Position numbers and translations under genes: made by a program. The notes beneath the pieces were generated by a model. It saw only the letters and a list, made by a program, of their open reading frames with translations, was not told the origin of the DNA and ran no database searches. Shown in pieces: positions 23,932-31,854 of a DNA stretch of 64,000 nt. The stretch spans positions 1,860,001 through 1,924,000 of the forward strand of contig NZ_JBGKAC010000001.1 of NCBI RefSeq assembly GCF_041361465.1, read 5' to 3'. Origin of the DNA: Halobaculum sp. MBLA0143 (GTDB lineage: Archaea; Halobacteriota; Halobacteria; Halobacteriales; Haloferacaceae). Each line of letters begins with the position of its first letter. Position 1 is the stretch's first letter.

Positions 23932-25092
23932 GTGACAGACGGCGACGAGACGGACGAGGGTGAGGTGAGTGTAGCGAGCGAGGGACTCGACGAACAGCTA
24001 CGCGAACAGTTGGAGTGGCTGATTGACGTACCGCTGTTCGTCGACGAACACCGAATCGGGCGGCTGTACGACATCGTCGTCGGGTCGATCTTCCGTCCGT
24101 ACAGGAGAGAACCAGAGGCAGGGGGCGAGACGGAAGAGGAGCGAGAGTTCGCGTCTGGCGGTGGCAGTTTCGAAGGAAACACAGATTTGAGCCTTGAGAC
24201 TTCGGAACTCGTGGAGATGATAGCCGGTGGGTTGCCGATTTCGGGAGGCCTCAGCCTCACAGGGATGCTCGACGGGAGCTTCGAACGGGAGTCGTTCGAC
24301 AGGTCGAGCAGGCAGTTCCAACTCGTCCAGGGACCACAGCGACAGTTGGCACAGATTGTCCTACGGTACCTTGGTGTAGTTGCCGACTCCGACAGTGACG
24401 GAGACGGCGGTGAGAGGATCCAGATAGCCGACAGTGGAGAGTTCGGCGGTGAGCCGATCGTCTGTGAGGGGTTCGGCGAGGTGTCAGATCACCTCGGCGG
24501 CAACTGCACGCCGACGCCTCCACGAGATCTCCTCGTGCTCGAACTTCCGGGCGTTCGAGACTCCGGAGCGACAACCGCAGGAGGCTCGCAGGAGAGTGAT
24601 CTGGCGACGACACTGGTCCCGACCGCAGCAGAGTTCGCCGACGGTGCCGTGGTGTCACTGTACAGGGACCTGCGAAGCGGGCGTGAACTCCCACCTCGGT
24701 ATCCACAGCGGGATCTGACGTGGTCGCAACTCGGGGAGTACTACAACAGCGAGGAAGACACCTACGACCCTGGTGCGCGCGTGGGAGACGACGTGTTGGA
24801 GGCACGGGAGTACTACTGGGACTGGTTCGAGGACAGCTTCGATCCGAAGACGGTGGTCCGTACGATCGAGGAGGCAGCCGGCGAACACGGACGAATCGAG
24901 TGGATAGACTTCAGGCTGCCGTACACTGACGAAGGGAACACGCTCCACCTCCACATCCAGGGACGCGGAGCGTACAACACCGGAACCTTCGCATACAACC
25001 TCGTGAAACGCGGGTATGAGCACGGAATCCGACTGGTGGGGACCGCGAAGTCCGGACCAGACTTGGACGTGCTGGCGATCTACGAGCGGTGA
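23932..25092 (+). CDS. Uncharacterised 386-residue acidic protein
   Basis: I do not recognise this protein. It is Glu/Asp-rich. The first 150 residues hold a helix-like EQLREQLEWLIDVPLFVDEH and SIFRPYRREP. The middle (GVVADSDSDGDGGERIQIAD onward) is beta-rich with RDLLVLELPGVRDS. The C-terminal part has EAREYYWDWFEDSFDPKTVV, IEEAAGEHGRIEWIDFRLPY and NTLHLHIQGRGAYNTGTFAY. Trp/Tyr richness near the C-terminus suggests a compact domain. There is no membrane segment and no known catalytic motif. I chose the GTG at 23932 (23905 TTG is further upstream). It follows tRNA-Met and is convergent with the queuosine-salvage gene at one base spacing, so transfer near a tRNA is possible. Confidence 0.75.
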   Translation: MTDGDETDEGEVSVASEGLDEQLREQLEWLIDVPLFVDEHRIGRLYDIVVGSIFRPYRREPEAGGETEEEREFASGGGSFEGNTDLSLETSELVEMIAGGLPISGGLSLTGMLDGSFERESFDRSSRQFQLVQGPQRQLAQIVLRYLGVVADSDSDGDGGERIQIADSGEFGGEPIVCEGFGEVSDHLGGNCTPTPPRDLLVLELPGVRDSGATTAGGSQESDLATTLVPTAAEFADGAVVSLYRDLRSGRELPPRYPQRDLTWSQLGEYYNSEEDTYDPGARVGDDVLEAREYYWDWFEDSFDPKTVVRTIEEAAGEHGRIEWIDFRLPYTDEGNTLHLHIQGRGAYNTGTFAYNLVKRGYEHGIRLVGTAKSGPDLDVLAIYER

Positions 25093-25093
25093 G

Positions 25094-26116
25094 TCAGTAC
25101 GCAGTCGTCCGACACCGGTGCGGCTCCGTCTCGACACCGTCGCGCGCCTGGAACAGGGCGTAGTCCAGTTCCGGGCCGGTCACGGGACGGTCACGAGATC
25201 GAGACAGTTGGACAGCGAGTTCGTCGGCCGCGAGCAGCGTCGCGGCCCTGAGTTCCACCTCGGGACGCGAGCCCGGTTCGAGTGGCCGACCAGCGTCGAC
25301 CTCCTCCGCGAGCGCCGAGTCGTACTCGAGGATGCCCAACGACCGGAGCACGTTCGGGAGGTTGTAGTCGGCGAACACGCTGAACGATGTCGGGCTCTCG
25401 ATGGAGAACCAGCCGTCCCCGAATCGGCCAAAGAGCATTCCGGCCAGCAACTGTCCCCGCTTGTCGAACCGAACGGTCATGTGGTCGTCGGTCGTCTCCA
25501 CGCGCCACTCGTCACGGAACGACGGGAACCGCTCGACTAACTCGTCGACGAAGCCGAACCCGTCGTCGTACAGAGCCACCGACTCCGTCTCAAACAGGTC
25601 GTGGAATCGCTCGCCCTCTGCAGCGACCAGTCGTTCGCCGAGTCCGGTGAGAATCTCGTAGCGTTCGGTCGCAAGGGGGAGCTGTGTCCCGTCGACCGGC
25701 GTGAACAGGTCGTCGAAGTCATCACGGGAGAGATCGGCAAGGAACTGTTCAGAGGTGATTGGAATCCCGGTGTCGTGTGCACGCTTCAGGCACGCCCACA
25801 TACCGAACGCGCCACGCCACTCGTGACCGTCGTACTCTGCAGTGAACTTGCGGCCGGTTTCGAACTCTCTGAAGGCGAAGTTGATCGCGTTCCCGACGAA
25901 CATGAAGTCGAACACGTCCGCAGGGGTGACCCCCGGCTGGCGCTCGTCCGGGAACACCGGCGCACGCCACGCCGGCAGTTCGAACTCCCGGTCGGCCCAC
26001 TCTGCAGCAGTCGTCTCTACCGCCTCGGTGTTGACCCTGACTCGCCGGAGGTCGTCTGCGAGACGACCGACCGACTCGCGCACCGGCGTCGGCGGCAGTT
26101 GACGGCTTAGTACCAT
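25094..26116 (-). CDS. Queuosine-salvage protein (DUF2419/Qng1-like)
   Basis: A 340-residue protein matching the DUF2419 queuosine salvage family (queuosine 5'-phosphate N-glycosidase that frees queuine). Conserved landmarks are VGNAINFAFREFETGRKFTA with YDGHEWRGAFGMWACLKRAH, RYEILTGLGERLVA, FPSFRDEWRV, FDKRGQLLAGML, FSVFADYNLPNVLRSLGILE, PGSRPEVELRAATLLAADEL and the C-terminal TEPHRCRTTAY. The match covers the whole length. Archaea mostly use archaeosine, so a salvage enzyme is notable; it might free a preQ-type base or act on imported nucleoside. It is convergent with the unknown gene to its left. Confidence 0.88.
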   Translation of the reverse strand: MVLSRQLPPTPVRESVGRLADDLRRVRVNTEAVETTAAEWADREFELPAWRAPVFPDERQPGVTPADVFDFMFVGNAINFAFREFETGRKFTAEYDGHEWRGAFGMWACLKRAHDTGIPITSEQFLADLSRDDFDDLFTPVDGTQLPLATERYEILTGLGERLVAAEGERFHDLFETESVALYDDGFGFVDELVERFPSFRDEWRVETTDDHMTVRFDKRGQLLAGMLFGRFGDGWFSIESPTSFSVFADYNLPNVLRSLGILEYDSALAEEVDAGRPLEPGSRPEVELRAATLLAADELAVQLSRSRDRPVTGPELDYALFQARDGVETEPHRCRTTAY

Positions 26117-26304
26117 CTCTCGTTACTCTGGGCCGCCTCCCGGCTTCAACTTTCGGGAGTCTTCACCCGCCAACCCCCCACCCCATGTGAAACGTCCACA
26201 AGACACATACTCCTCAGCCACGCGGTGACACCTGGGGTGAGAGGGATGGACGAAGGAACGAGGCGCGCAGACGAGTCGAGCGAGAGAAAACGAGGTGGGC
26301 CGGC

Positions 26305-26406
26305 GTGTTGAACGACGCGACGGAGTCGGACCTCCTGGCGGCAGCGGTGGTCGTCGTCTGGGCGGTGGTCTGTCTGGCGGCGATCGGGATCAGGTTCGGG
26401 CTGTGA
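26305..26406 (+). CDS. Small single-helix membrane protein
   Basis: A 33-residue gene, too short for most gene finders. It starts at GTG and encodes LNDATESDLLAAAVVVVWAV and then a hydrophobic helix ending GIRFGL, one membrane span with an acidic N-terminus. Coding look: GC-rich third positions and no in-frame stop. It ends 47 bases before the aldolase GTG. Function unknown; its small size keeps the call tentative. Confidence 0.45.
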   Translation: MLNDATESDLLAAAVVVVWAVVCLAAIGIRFGL

Positions 26407-26453
26407 GCGGGGAGTACGGAGGGTTGAAACCCCCGGCCGGTCACGATTTTGCC

Positions 26454-27251
26454 GTGAGAGACGAGGGTATCAGCCGTCGGCTCCGCGAGGGAGCGCCGGC
26501 GGGCGTGTGGCTGTCGATGCCGTCGCCGACCGTCGCGGAGGTGGTCGCCGGCACGGGGACGGACTTCGTCGTCGTCGACACGGAACACACCGCCGCGAGC
26601 GTCGAGACGGTCGAGAACGCCGTTCGGGCGGTCGAGGCCGCCCCGGGCGACGCGGTCGCGCTCGTCAGGGCGGCCTGGAACGACCCGGTCCGGATCAAAC
26701 GGCTGCTCGACACCGGTGCCGCGGGGGTGATCGCCCCACAGGTCGAGACCGCCGCCGAGACGGAGTCGTTCGTGGACGCGACTCGGTACCCCCCGGCGGG
26801 CGACCGCGGGCTCGCCGCCGGTCGGGCGTCCGACTACGGCGCGTCGTTGGACGACTACTACGACACCGCCGCCGACCGACTGGCGACGGTCGTCCAGGTG
26901 GAGTCCCCACGGGCCGTCGACAACGTCGCCGAGATCTCCGCCGTCGACGGGCTGGACGCCGTGTTCGTCGGGCCGGCGGACCTGTCGGCGTCGCTGGGCG
27001 TGTTCGGCGAGTACGACGCAGAGTCGTTCCGTTCGGCCGTCGACACCGTGCTCGCGGACAGCACGGTGCCGGTCGGTACACTGGCGACGGCGCCGGACCA
27101 GGTGGACGACTGGGCCGCCCGGGGGTTCGACTTCCAGGCCGTCGCGGCGGACACGACCGCGCTCCAGCGCGGGGTGTCGGCGTCGCTGGCACGGTACGCG
27201 GACACGGAGACGGGGACGGAGAACACCGAGGGGGGCTCGGGACGGAGCTGA
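26454..27251 (+). CDS. HpcH/HpaI aldolase family protein
   Basis: A 265-residue class II pyruvate aldolase-like protein. Conserved motifs: GVWLSMPSPTVAEVVAGTGT, VVVDTEHTAASVETVENAVR (the E-H-x-x loop), GAAGVIAPQVETAAE (metal-site Glu), the Arg in VALVRAAWNDPVRIKRLLD, and GLDAVFVGPADLSASLGVFG with the metal-binding Asp. It is typical of 4-hydroxy-2-oxoheptanedioate aldolases, citryl-CoA-type lyases excepted. The GTG at 26454 follows a T-rich stretch. The last 15 residues are a Thr/Gly/Glu tail. Substrate unknown. Confidence 0.9.
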   Translation: MRDEGISRRLREGAPAGVWLSMPSPTVAEVVAGTGTDFVVVDTEHTAASVETVENAVRAVEAAPGDAVALVRAAWNDPVRIKRLLDTGAAGVIAPQVETAAETESFVDATRYPPAGDRGLAAGRASDYGASLDDYYDTAADRLATVVQVESPRAVDNVAEISAVDGLDAVFVGPADLSASLGVFGEYDAESFRSAVDTVLADSTVPVGTLATAPDQVDDWAARGFDFQAVAADTTALQRGVSASLARYADTETGTENTEGGSGRS

Positions 27252-27262
27252 CGGGGGGTGCG

Positions 27263-27439
27263 TTACACTGCCCGGCCGTCGTTGCTCGTGCCGACGCGGT
27301 AGGTGCCGTACGTCAGGAGCGCGGCCGCCGGCACGAGCGCGGCCTGCCACAGCGGGCTGGCGTCCGCCTGGATTCCGGGGAGGAACATGAGAATCCCGAT
27401 CAGCATCAGTGCGCCGCCGAGCGCGATGTCGCGGTTCAT
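27263..27439 (-). CDS. Small two-helix membrane protein
   Basis: A 58-residue protein. Two membrane helices are seen: ALGGALMLIGILMFLPGIQA and LWQAALVPAAALLTYGTYRV, joined by a short polar loop. It starts at the ATG 27439 (MNRDI). It is convergent with the aldolase gene. I do not recognise the family; a small haloarchaeal inner-membrane protein. Confidence 0.65.
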   Translation of the reverse strand: MNRDIALGGALMLIGILMFLPGIQADASPLWQAALVPAAALLTYGTYRVGTSNDGRAV

Positions 27440-27488
27440 ACGACTGCGTAGGCTCTCGGCGAGCAAAGAGGGTTTCTCTCCACGCCGG

Positions 27489-28082
27489 TCACGACTCCGT
27501 CGTGGCGGCCTCCAGGTCCGGCGCCCGCTCGCCCGCCGGGACCGTCGTCGACAGCCAGTTCTCCTCGGGCGGGAGCGGGCAGGCGAAGGCGTCGTCGAAC
27601 GCACAGAACGGCGTGTACGCGAGGTTGAAGTCGACGACCACCTCGTCGCCGTCCGTCAGTTCACTCTCGGGGTGGAAGTCGAGGTAGCGGCCGCCGCGGT
27701 AGGTCGCTTGACCGGTCGTCTTGTCCCGGAACGGGACGAAGATTCCGTCGCCGCCGCCGGTCGGGCGGTAGCCACAGACCGACTCCGCGACGGTGTCGTC
27801 GCCGCCGGCCGTCGGCAGTTCGAACTCGAAGGTCACGACGGGGACGAGCCGCTGTGGATCGCCGTTCTCGACGGTGGCCTCCACCGGCTCCGCGTCGTCG
27901 TCGATCCGGACAGTCGCTTCGACGCGGTACGCCGGTGCGGGCTCGAAGTACTCCAGCCCGTCGAACTCCTCGCGGACGGCCGGCGACAACGGGGACCGCC
28001 GGTCCGTCGACAGGAACTCGTCTTTCTCCGCCCGACTCTCTCGGAGCCGTTCGCGCCAGTCGGCCTCGTCGAACTCCGTCAC
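27489..28082 (-). CDS. DUF1684 family protein
   Basis: A 197-residue protein of the DUF1684 family. Landmarks are RESRAEKDEFLSTDRRSPLS, EFDGLEYFEPAPAYRVEATV, FVPFRDKTTGQATYRGGRYL and VVDFNLAYTPFCAFDDAFAC with PLPPEENWLSTTVPAGER. The family is widespread and its function is unknown. The YRGGRYLDF and N-x-A-Y-x-P-F-C-A motifs are the most conserved part and could be a ligand site. It ends before a promoter-like gap upstream of the MBL hydrolase gene on the other strand. Confidence 0.9.
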   Translation of the reverse strand: MTEFDEADWRERLRESRAEKDEFLSTDRRSPLSPAVREEFDGLEYFEPAPAYRVEATVRIDDDAEPVEATVENGDPQRLVPVVTFEFELPTAGGDDTVAESVCGYRPTGGGDGIFVPFRDKTTGQATYRGGRYLDFHPESELTDGDEVVVDFNLAYTPFCAFDDAFACPLPPEENWLSTTVPAGERAPDLEAATTES

Positions 28083-28165
28083 GGTCGGGGTTGGCCGGCG
28101 ACGGGCTTCAGTGTCGCGGCTCGTGGTCCGCCACGCCTAACCCCGCTCGTGGCCGACGGTGACGT

Positions 28166-29005
28166 ATGCGTGTCACGTTCCTCGGCACTGGGTCGGCGAT
28201 GCCACACCCGGAGCGGGTTCAGACAGGGGTGCTCGTGGAGGCCGCGGCCGGCGACGCGAGCCCGTTGCTCGTGGACTGCGGCGCCGGCGTCCTCCACCGC
28301 CTCTCGCAGACGGACCCCGGCTACGAGGCCGTCTCGACGGTGTTGCTCACACACCACCACTTGGACCACGTCGCAGACCTCCTGCCGTTGCTCAAGGCGC
28401 GGTGGCTGGCCGGCGAGGAACACCTCCGGGTCGTCGGTCCCGCGGGGACGAAGGAGCTCGTCGACGACGCTCTCGCCGTCCACGACTACCTCGACGGCCG
28501 GATCGACCTCTCCGTCCGCGAGGTGGGCGCCGACGAACGAGTGGAGCTCGCGGGGGTGACTGTCGACACCTACCGAACCCGTCACTCCGTGGACTGTCTG
28601 GCCTACCGGTTCGAGCCGCGCGAGGGTGACGCCACGGACGCTGTGGGCGACGCCGACGCGGGCGAGGAGAACGGCGAACGCGACGCGGACGCTCGACGAG
28701 AGCCCGGCGCGTTCGTCTTCTCGGGCGACTCCGAGGCGTTCCCGGGGCTGGCGTCGTTCGCCGACGGCGCGCGGGTGTTGGCCCACGACTGTTCGTTCCC
28801 GGACGGGGTGGACGTGGACGGTCACCCGACGCCGACGCAGTTGGGCGCGGCGCTGGCGGAGGCCGACGCCGACGTGGAGCGCGTCTACCTCACCCACCAG
28901 TACCCCCACACGGACGGCGAGGAGGAGTCGATGGTCGCGGCCGTCGAGTCGCAGTTCGACGGCGACGTGCGGGTCGCCCGCGACGGGCTCCGGTTCCGGG
29001 TCTGA
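28166..29005 (+). CDS. MBL-fold metallo-hydrolase, RNase Z/arylsulfatase-like
   Basis: A 279-residue metallo-beta-lactamase-fold protein. The metal motif is LLTHHHLDHVADLLPLLKAR (H-x-H-x-D-H), with VTFLGTGSAMPHPERVQTGV at the start, an RTRHSVDCLAYRFE strand, FVFSGDSEAFPGLASFA (metal-ligand Asp) and VYLTHQYPHTDGEE with the last His. The layout resembles RNase Z-type and phosphorylcholine/cAMP-type hydrolases. Substrate unknown. A Gly/Asp/Glu-rich insert lies near residue 158. It is followed by a separate gene about 90 bp downstream. Confidence 0.9.
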   Translation: MRVTFLGTGSAMPHPERVQTGVLVEAAAGDASPLLVDCGAGVLHRLSQTDPGYEAVSTVLLTHHHLDHVADLLPLLKARWLAGEEHLRVVGPAGTKELVDDALAVHDYLDGRIDLSVREVGADERVELAGVTVDTYRTRHSVDCLAYRFEPREGDATDAVGDADAGEENGERDADARREPGAFVFSGDSEAFPGLASFADGARVLAHDCSFPDGVDVDGHPTPTQLGAALAEADADVERVYLTHQYPHTDGEEESMVAAVESQFDGDVRVARDGLRFRV

Positions 29006-29098
29006 GACGGCTCCCGGACCGCGCCGTCCGTGGAGACGGCTCGGGGCTCGGCCCCCGGATACGGGTCGTTCTTGTGGCTCCGGGACGCACCTCTGGCC

Positions 29099-29626
29099 GT
29101 GACACGCTTCGACGCGACGACGGAGGCCGACCGCCGCGAACTGCTCGCGGCCGCCGTGACGGCACACCGCGAGCGGGGGAGCCGGTTTCTCACCGCCGAG
29201 GCGGCGACGGTCGCCGAGCCGGCCGGTGACGGCGGTGACGGGGACGGCGGCGCGGACGCCGACGGCGAGGGTGACGCCGCCGACGGCGAAGGCGACGGCG
29301 GCACAGACGCGACCGAAGAGAGCGGTGACGACGAGACCGAGGACGGCGACGAGCCGGTCGAACGAGTCCCGCCGTGGATCCAGTTCGGCGAGGGAGAGTT
29401 CAACCTCGACTGCACGGACGAGGAGCTGTCGGTGTTGCGGACCGTCGTCGACGACTACGCGGAGTTCCGCGTCGACCAGCTGGAGTCGCCCGAGACGGCG
29501 GCGGCGACGAACGTCCGGATCACAGCTCACACGAGCGAGGATCGGCTGGCTGCGTTCACAGAACGAGTGTTCCGAGAGGTGTACGGCCAGCCGGCGGAGT
29601 TCCGGCTGTGGGTGACGACGGTGTAG
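29099..29626 (+). CDS. Uncharacterised protein with a long acidic linker
   Basis: A 175-residue protein that I do not recognise. The N-terminus (RFDATTEADRRELLAAAVTA) is helical. An acidic Gly/Asp/Glu linker of about 60 residues follows. The C-terminal 75 residues look folded: WIQFGEGEFNLDCTDEELSV, DDYAEFRVDQLESPETAAAT and EDRLAAFTERVFREVYGQPA. There is no membrane segment or known motif. The GTG at 29099 is the likely start; the upstream residues look like a 5' leader. It is convergent with the membrane protein gene. Confidence 0.7.
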   Translation: MTRFDATTEADRRELLAAAVTAHRERGSRFLTAEAATVAEPAGDGGDGDGGADADGEGDAADGEGDGGTDATEESGDDETEDGDEPVERVPPWIQFGEGEFNLDCTDEELSVLRTVVDDYAEFRVDQLESPETAAATNVRITAHTSEDRLAAFTERVFREVYGQPAEFRLWVTTV

Positions 29627-29641
29627 TCGAGCCGGGACGAC

Positions 29642-30880
29642 TCACTCGAACCGGGCCTCGTCGATCCGTTCGCGGACGGCCTCGGCGTCCGCCAGCCCGA
29701 CGAGTGTCCCGCTGTGCTCGCCGCCACGCACGGCCAGCCGTTGGAGCCGGAGCGCCGAGACGCCGTCCAGCACCGCCGCCCCGGTCTCTACTTCCGTGAC
29801 GTCCGCCAGGTCGACGCGCCACTGTGGCGTCTCCAGGAGTCGGTCGTACGCGACCAGACAGTCGTCGTACAGCCGGTACTCCAGGTGACCGTACAGGAGG
29901 TCCGCCTCGGTCGCGACCGAGGCGGCGCCGACGACGGCGACGCCGGCGAGGATTCCCGCGGCGGCGACGACCCCGGCGGTGCCGTCGAGTACGAGCCACA
30001 CGAACACGGCGATCGCTCCGACGAGCAGCCCGGCGCGAGTGAGGAGGACACGCCCCGGTCCCGTCAGCGCCCTGGCGGCGACGACGCTCCGCCGGTCGAC
30101 GCGCCACGTCGCCGTCGGCGCACCCCGGCCGGCCGGGACCGGGTCACGGTCGCCGATCCGTGCCTCGGGCTGCATCCGCGCCGGGAGGAGTCGTCGGCCC
30201 AGCCCGACCGTGTCGGCCACGCCGACGAGCGTCCGTCCGCAGACGACGACGGCCACGGGAACTCCGGCGTCGACCGGGCCGCCGTCACCGAACACCACGA
30301 CGACGACCAGAAACAGGAAGGCCGCCGGCGCGAGGAACTGTCGGAGCCGGACGACTGCCGCCGGCGACAGGTCGGCGTACGGCCGTCGTCGCAGGTTCAC
30401 CAGCAGCGCCACGAGTTCGCCGAGCGTCACGCCGACAGCACCGAGGAGAACGACGGCCGCGTGTCTTCGGATTACGTCCGCCCCGACGAACGCGATCACG
30501 CCAGCGCCCGCCAGGAGCCAGACGAGCGATACGAACAGACCGGCGGTGGCCACAGTCGGGAGGGCGTGTGGATGGATCGGCGGGAGGAGGCCGGGTGTCT
30601 GTATGCCGCCGCGTTTCTCCCGCAGCCTCCGGAACGGCGGGTCGAGGGTGCTCCCGAGTTCGCTGTTCGGGCGAGCAGCGAGCGTCGCCTCAAACAGCAG
30701 CCGAGCGGCGCCCGTCCCGACTTCGAGCCAGTAGAACGACAACACCAGGTCTAGCCGCCAGCCGAACCCGACGACTCCCGCGACCGGGACGAGGACCGTG
30801 ATCGCCGAGCGGGCGAGGCGAGCGGGTCGCCCGTGTCGCTCGCTGCCGTCGTCACCCGTGTCGACACCGGCCGATGTCAT
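29642..30880 (-). CDS. DUF6498-like membrane protein with a PH-like tail
   Basis: A 412-residue polytopic membrane protein. The N-terminal half resembles the DUF6498 family, with LVLSFYWLEVGTGAARLLFE and then helices at VATAGLFVSLVWLLAGAGVI and LAPAAFLFLVVVVVFGDGGP. A second membrane block (LTRAGLLVGAIAVFVWLVLD; VAAAGILAGVAVVGAASVAT) leads to a C-terminal bPH-like domain (ADLLYGHLEYRLYDDCLVAY; VDLADVTEVETGAAVLDGVS). The first 25 residues are hydrophilic. Function is unknown. It is convergent with the acidic-linker gene. Confidence 0.75.
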   Translation of the reverse strand: MTSAGVDTGDDGSERHGRPARLARSAITVLVPVAGVVGFGWRLDLVLSFYWLEVGTGAARLLFEATLAARPNSELGSTLDPPFRRLREKRGGIQTPGLLPPIHPHALPTVATAGLFVSLVWLLAGAGVIAFVGADVIRRHAAVVLLGAVGVTLGELVALLVNLRRRPYADLSPAAVVRLRQFLAPAAFLFLVVVVVFGDGGPVDAGVPVAVVVCGRTLVGVADTVGLGRRLLPARMQPEARIGDRDPVPAGRGAPTATWRVDRRSVVAARALTGPGRVLLTRAGLLVGAIAVFVWLVLDGTAGVVAAAGILAGVAVVGAASVATEADLLYGHLEYRLYDDCLVAYDRLLETPQWRVDLADVTEVETGAAVLDGVSALRLQRLAVRGGEHSGTLVGLADAEAVRERIDEARFE

Positions 30881-30918
30881 AGGCAGTCACTCGGAGAGGT
30901 CGGTACGGGTCCGGGTCG

Positions 30919-31854
30919 TCACTCCCCGCCGACTGCGGGATCCGTCAGATCCGCCTCCATGACGAAGTCCGGCTCGTCGGAGACGGGACACCGCACGGCC
31001 GCGAGGTCACTCACCGTCCGGACGGTCTCCGGGACGAACACCCGGACGGCGTCGGCGCCGAACTCGCCGGCGTCGCGGGCGACGCTGTCAACGACCGACG
31101 CCGCCGCAGTCGGCGAGTCCCAGGCGCCGACGGCGTACGTCGCCAGTCGGCGGACGCCCTCGTCCGTCTCTCGCTCGCTGGTCTGTGCCCGCGCGGCGAA
31201 CCCGCGGGTGCCACCGTCCTGTACGACGAACAGGCCGTCCTCGTCGGCCGCTCGCCGGAGGTCCGACCGCCGGAGTTCGGAGACGGCCCACGACTCTCCG
31301 GCGTCCAGAGCGAGCCCCGAGAGCGTCCTCCGGGCGTCGCTGTCCGTCCAGTACGACCACGCCGCGTCGGGGTCGGCGACGACGGACAGTTCGGGCTCCG
31401 CGTCGGCGTCCGGCTCCGGGGTGGCGTAGCGGAACTCCGTCGCCGGGGCGAAGCCGACGGACCGCGACTGCCCCAGTCCGGCGACGTTCCAGGAGAACAC
31501 CATGTTCCGGCAGACGACGGCGCCCTGCTCGCGGGCCCACCGGAACGCCGCCCGAGAGAGCCGCTGCGAGACGCCGTGACCGCGGTAGTCGGGGTCGACG
31601 CGCATCCCCTGAGCCCACGCCTCCGTCTCCGACAGCAGGACACACTGGAGCACGCCCGCGGGGTCGCCGTCGACGACGGCCACGAGCGTGTGTTGTTCGG
31701 GACCGTCCGTCTCGACCCACTCCGGGAACGTCTCCGGGAGGTAGTCGCTCGCCTCCTCGCGGTCGCTCCAGGTGTCGCGGGTGAACGCGACCACGCTGTC
31801 CACGTCCGACTCGCGGGCCTGGCGGACGGTGGTCGCCTCGTCGGTCACCGCCAC
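30919..31854 (-). CDS. GNAT-family N-acetyltransferase
   Basis: A 311-residue acyltransferase. The N-terminal GNAT domain has VRQARESDVDSVVAFTRDTW, then the acetyl-CoA loop AQGMRVDPDYRGHGVSQRLS (R-x-x-G-H-G) and RAAFRWAREQGAVVCRNMVF. The C-terminal half (about residues 150-300) is a second, GNAT-like or unknown domain with RRTLSGLALDAGESWAVSEL and a closing MEADL. Its start overlaps the 3' end of gatD by 10 bp, so the two genes are cotranscribed. The target is unknown. Confidence 0.85.
   Translation of the reverse strand: MAVTDEATTVRQARESDVDSVVAFTRDTWSDREEASDYLPETFPEWVETDGPEQHTLVAVVDGDPAGVLQCVLLSETEAWAQGMRVDPDYRGHGVSQRLSRAAFRWAREQGAVVCRNMVFSWNVAGLGQSRSVGFAPATEFRYATPEPDADAEPELSVVADPDAAWSYWTDSDARRTLSGLALDAGESWAVSELRRSDLRRAADEDGLFVVQDGGTRGFAARAQTSERETDEGVRRLATYAVGAWDSPTAAASVVDSVARDAGEFGADAVRVFVPETVRTVSDLAAVRCPVSDEPDFVMEADLTDPAVGGE

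Noticed and set aside
20500-26116. A full mobile element or prophage in the accessory stretch
   Set aside because: No integrase, transposase, capsid or terminal repeats are visible; only isolated accessory genes and debris.
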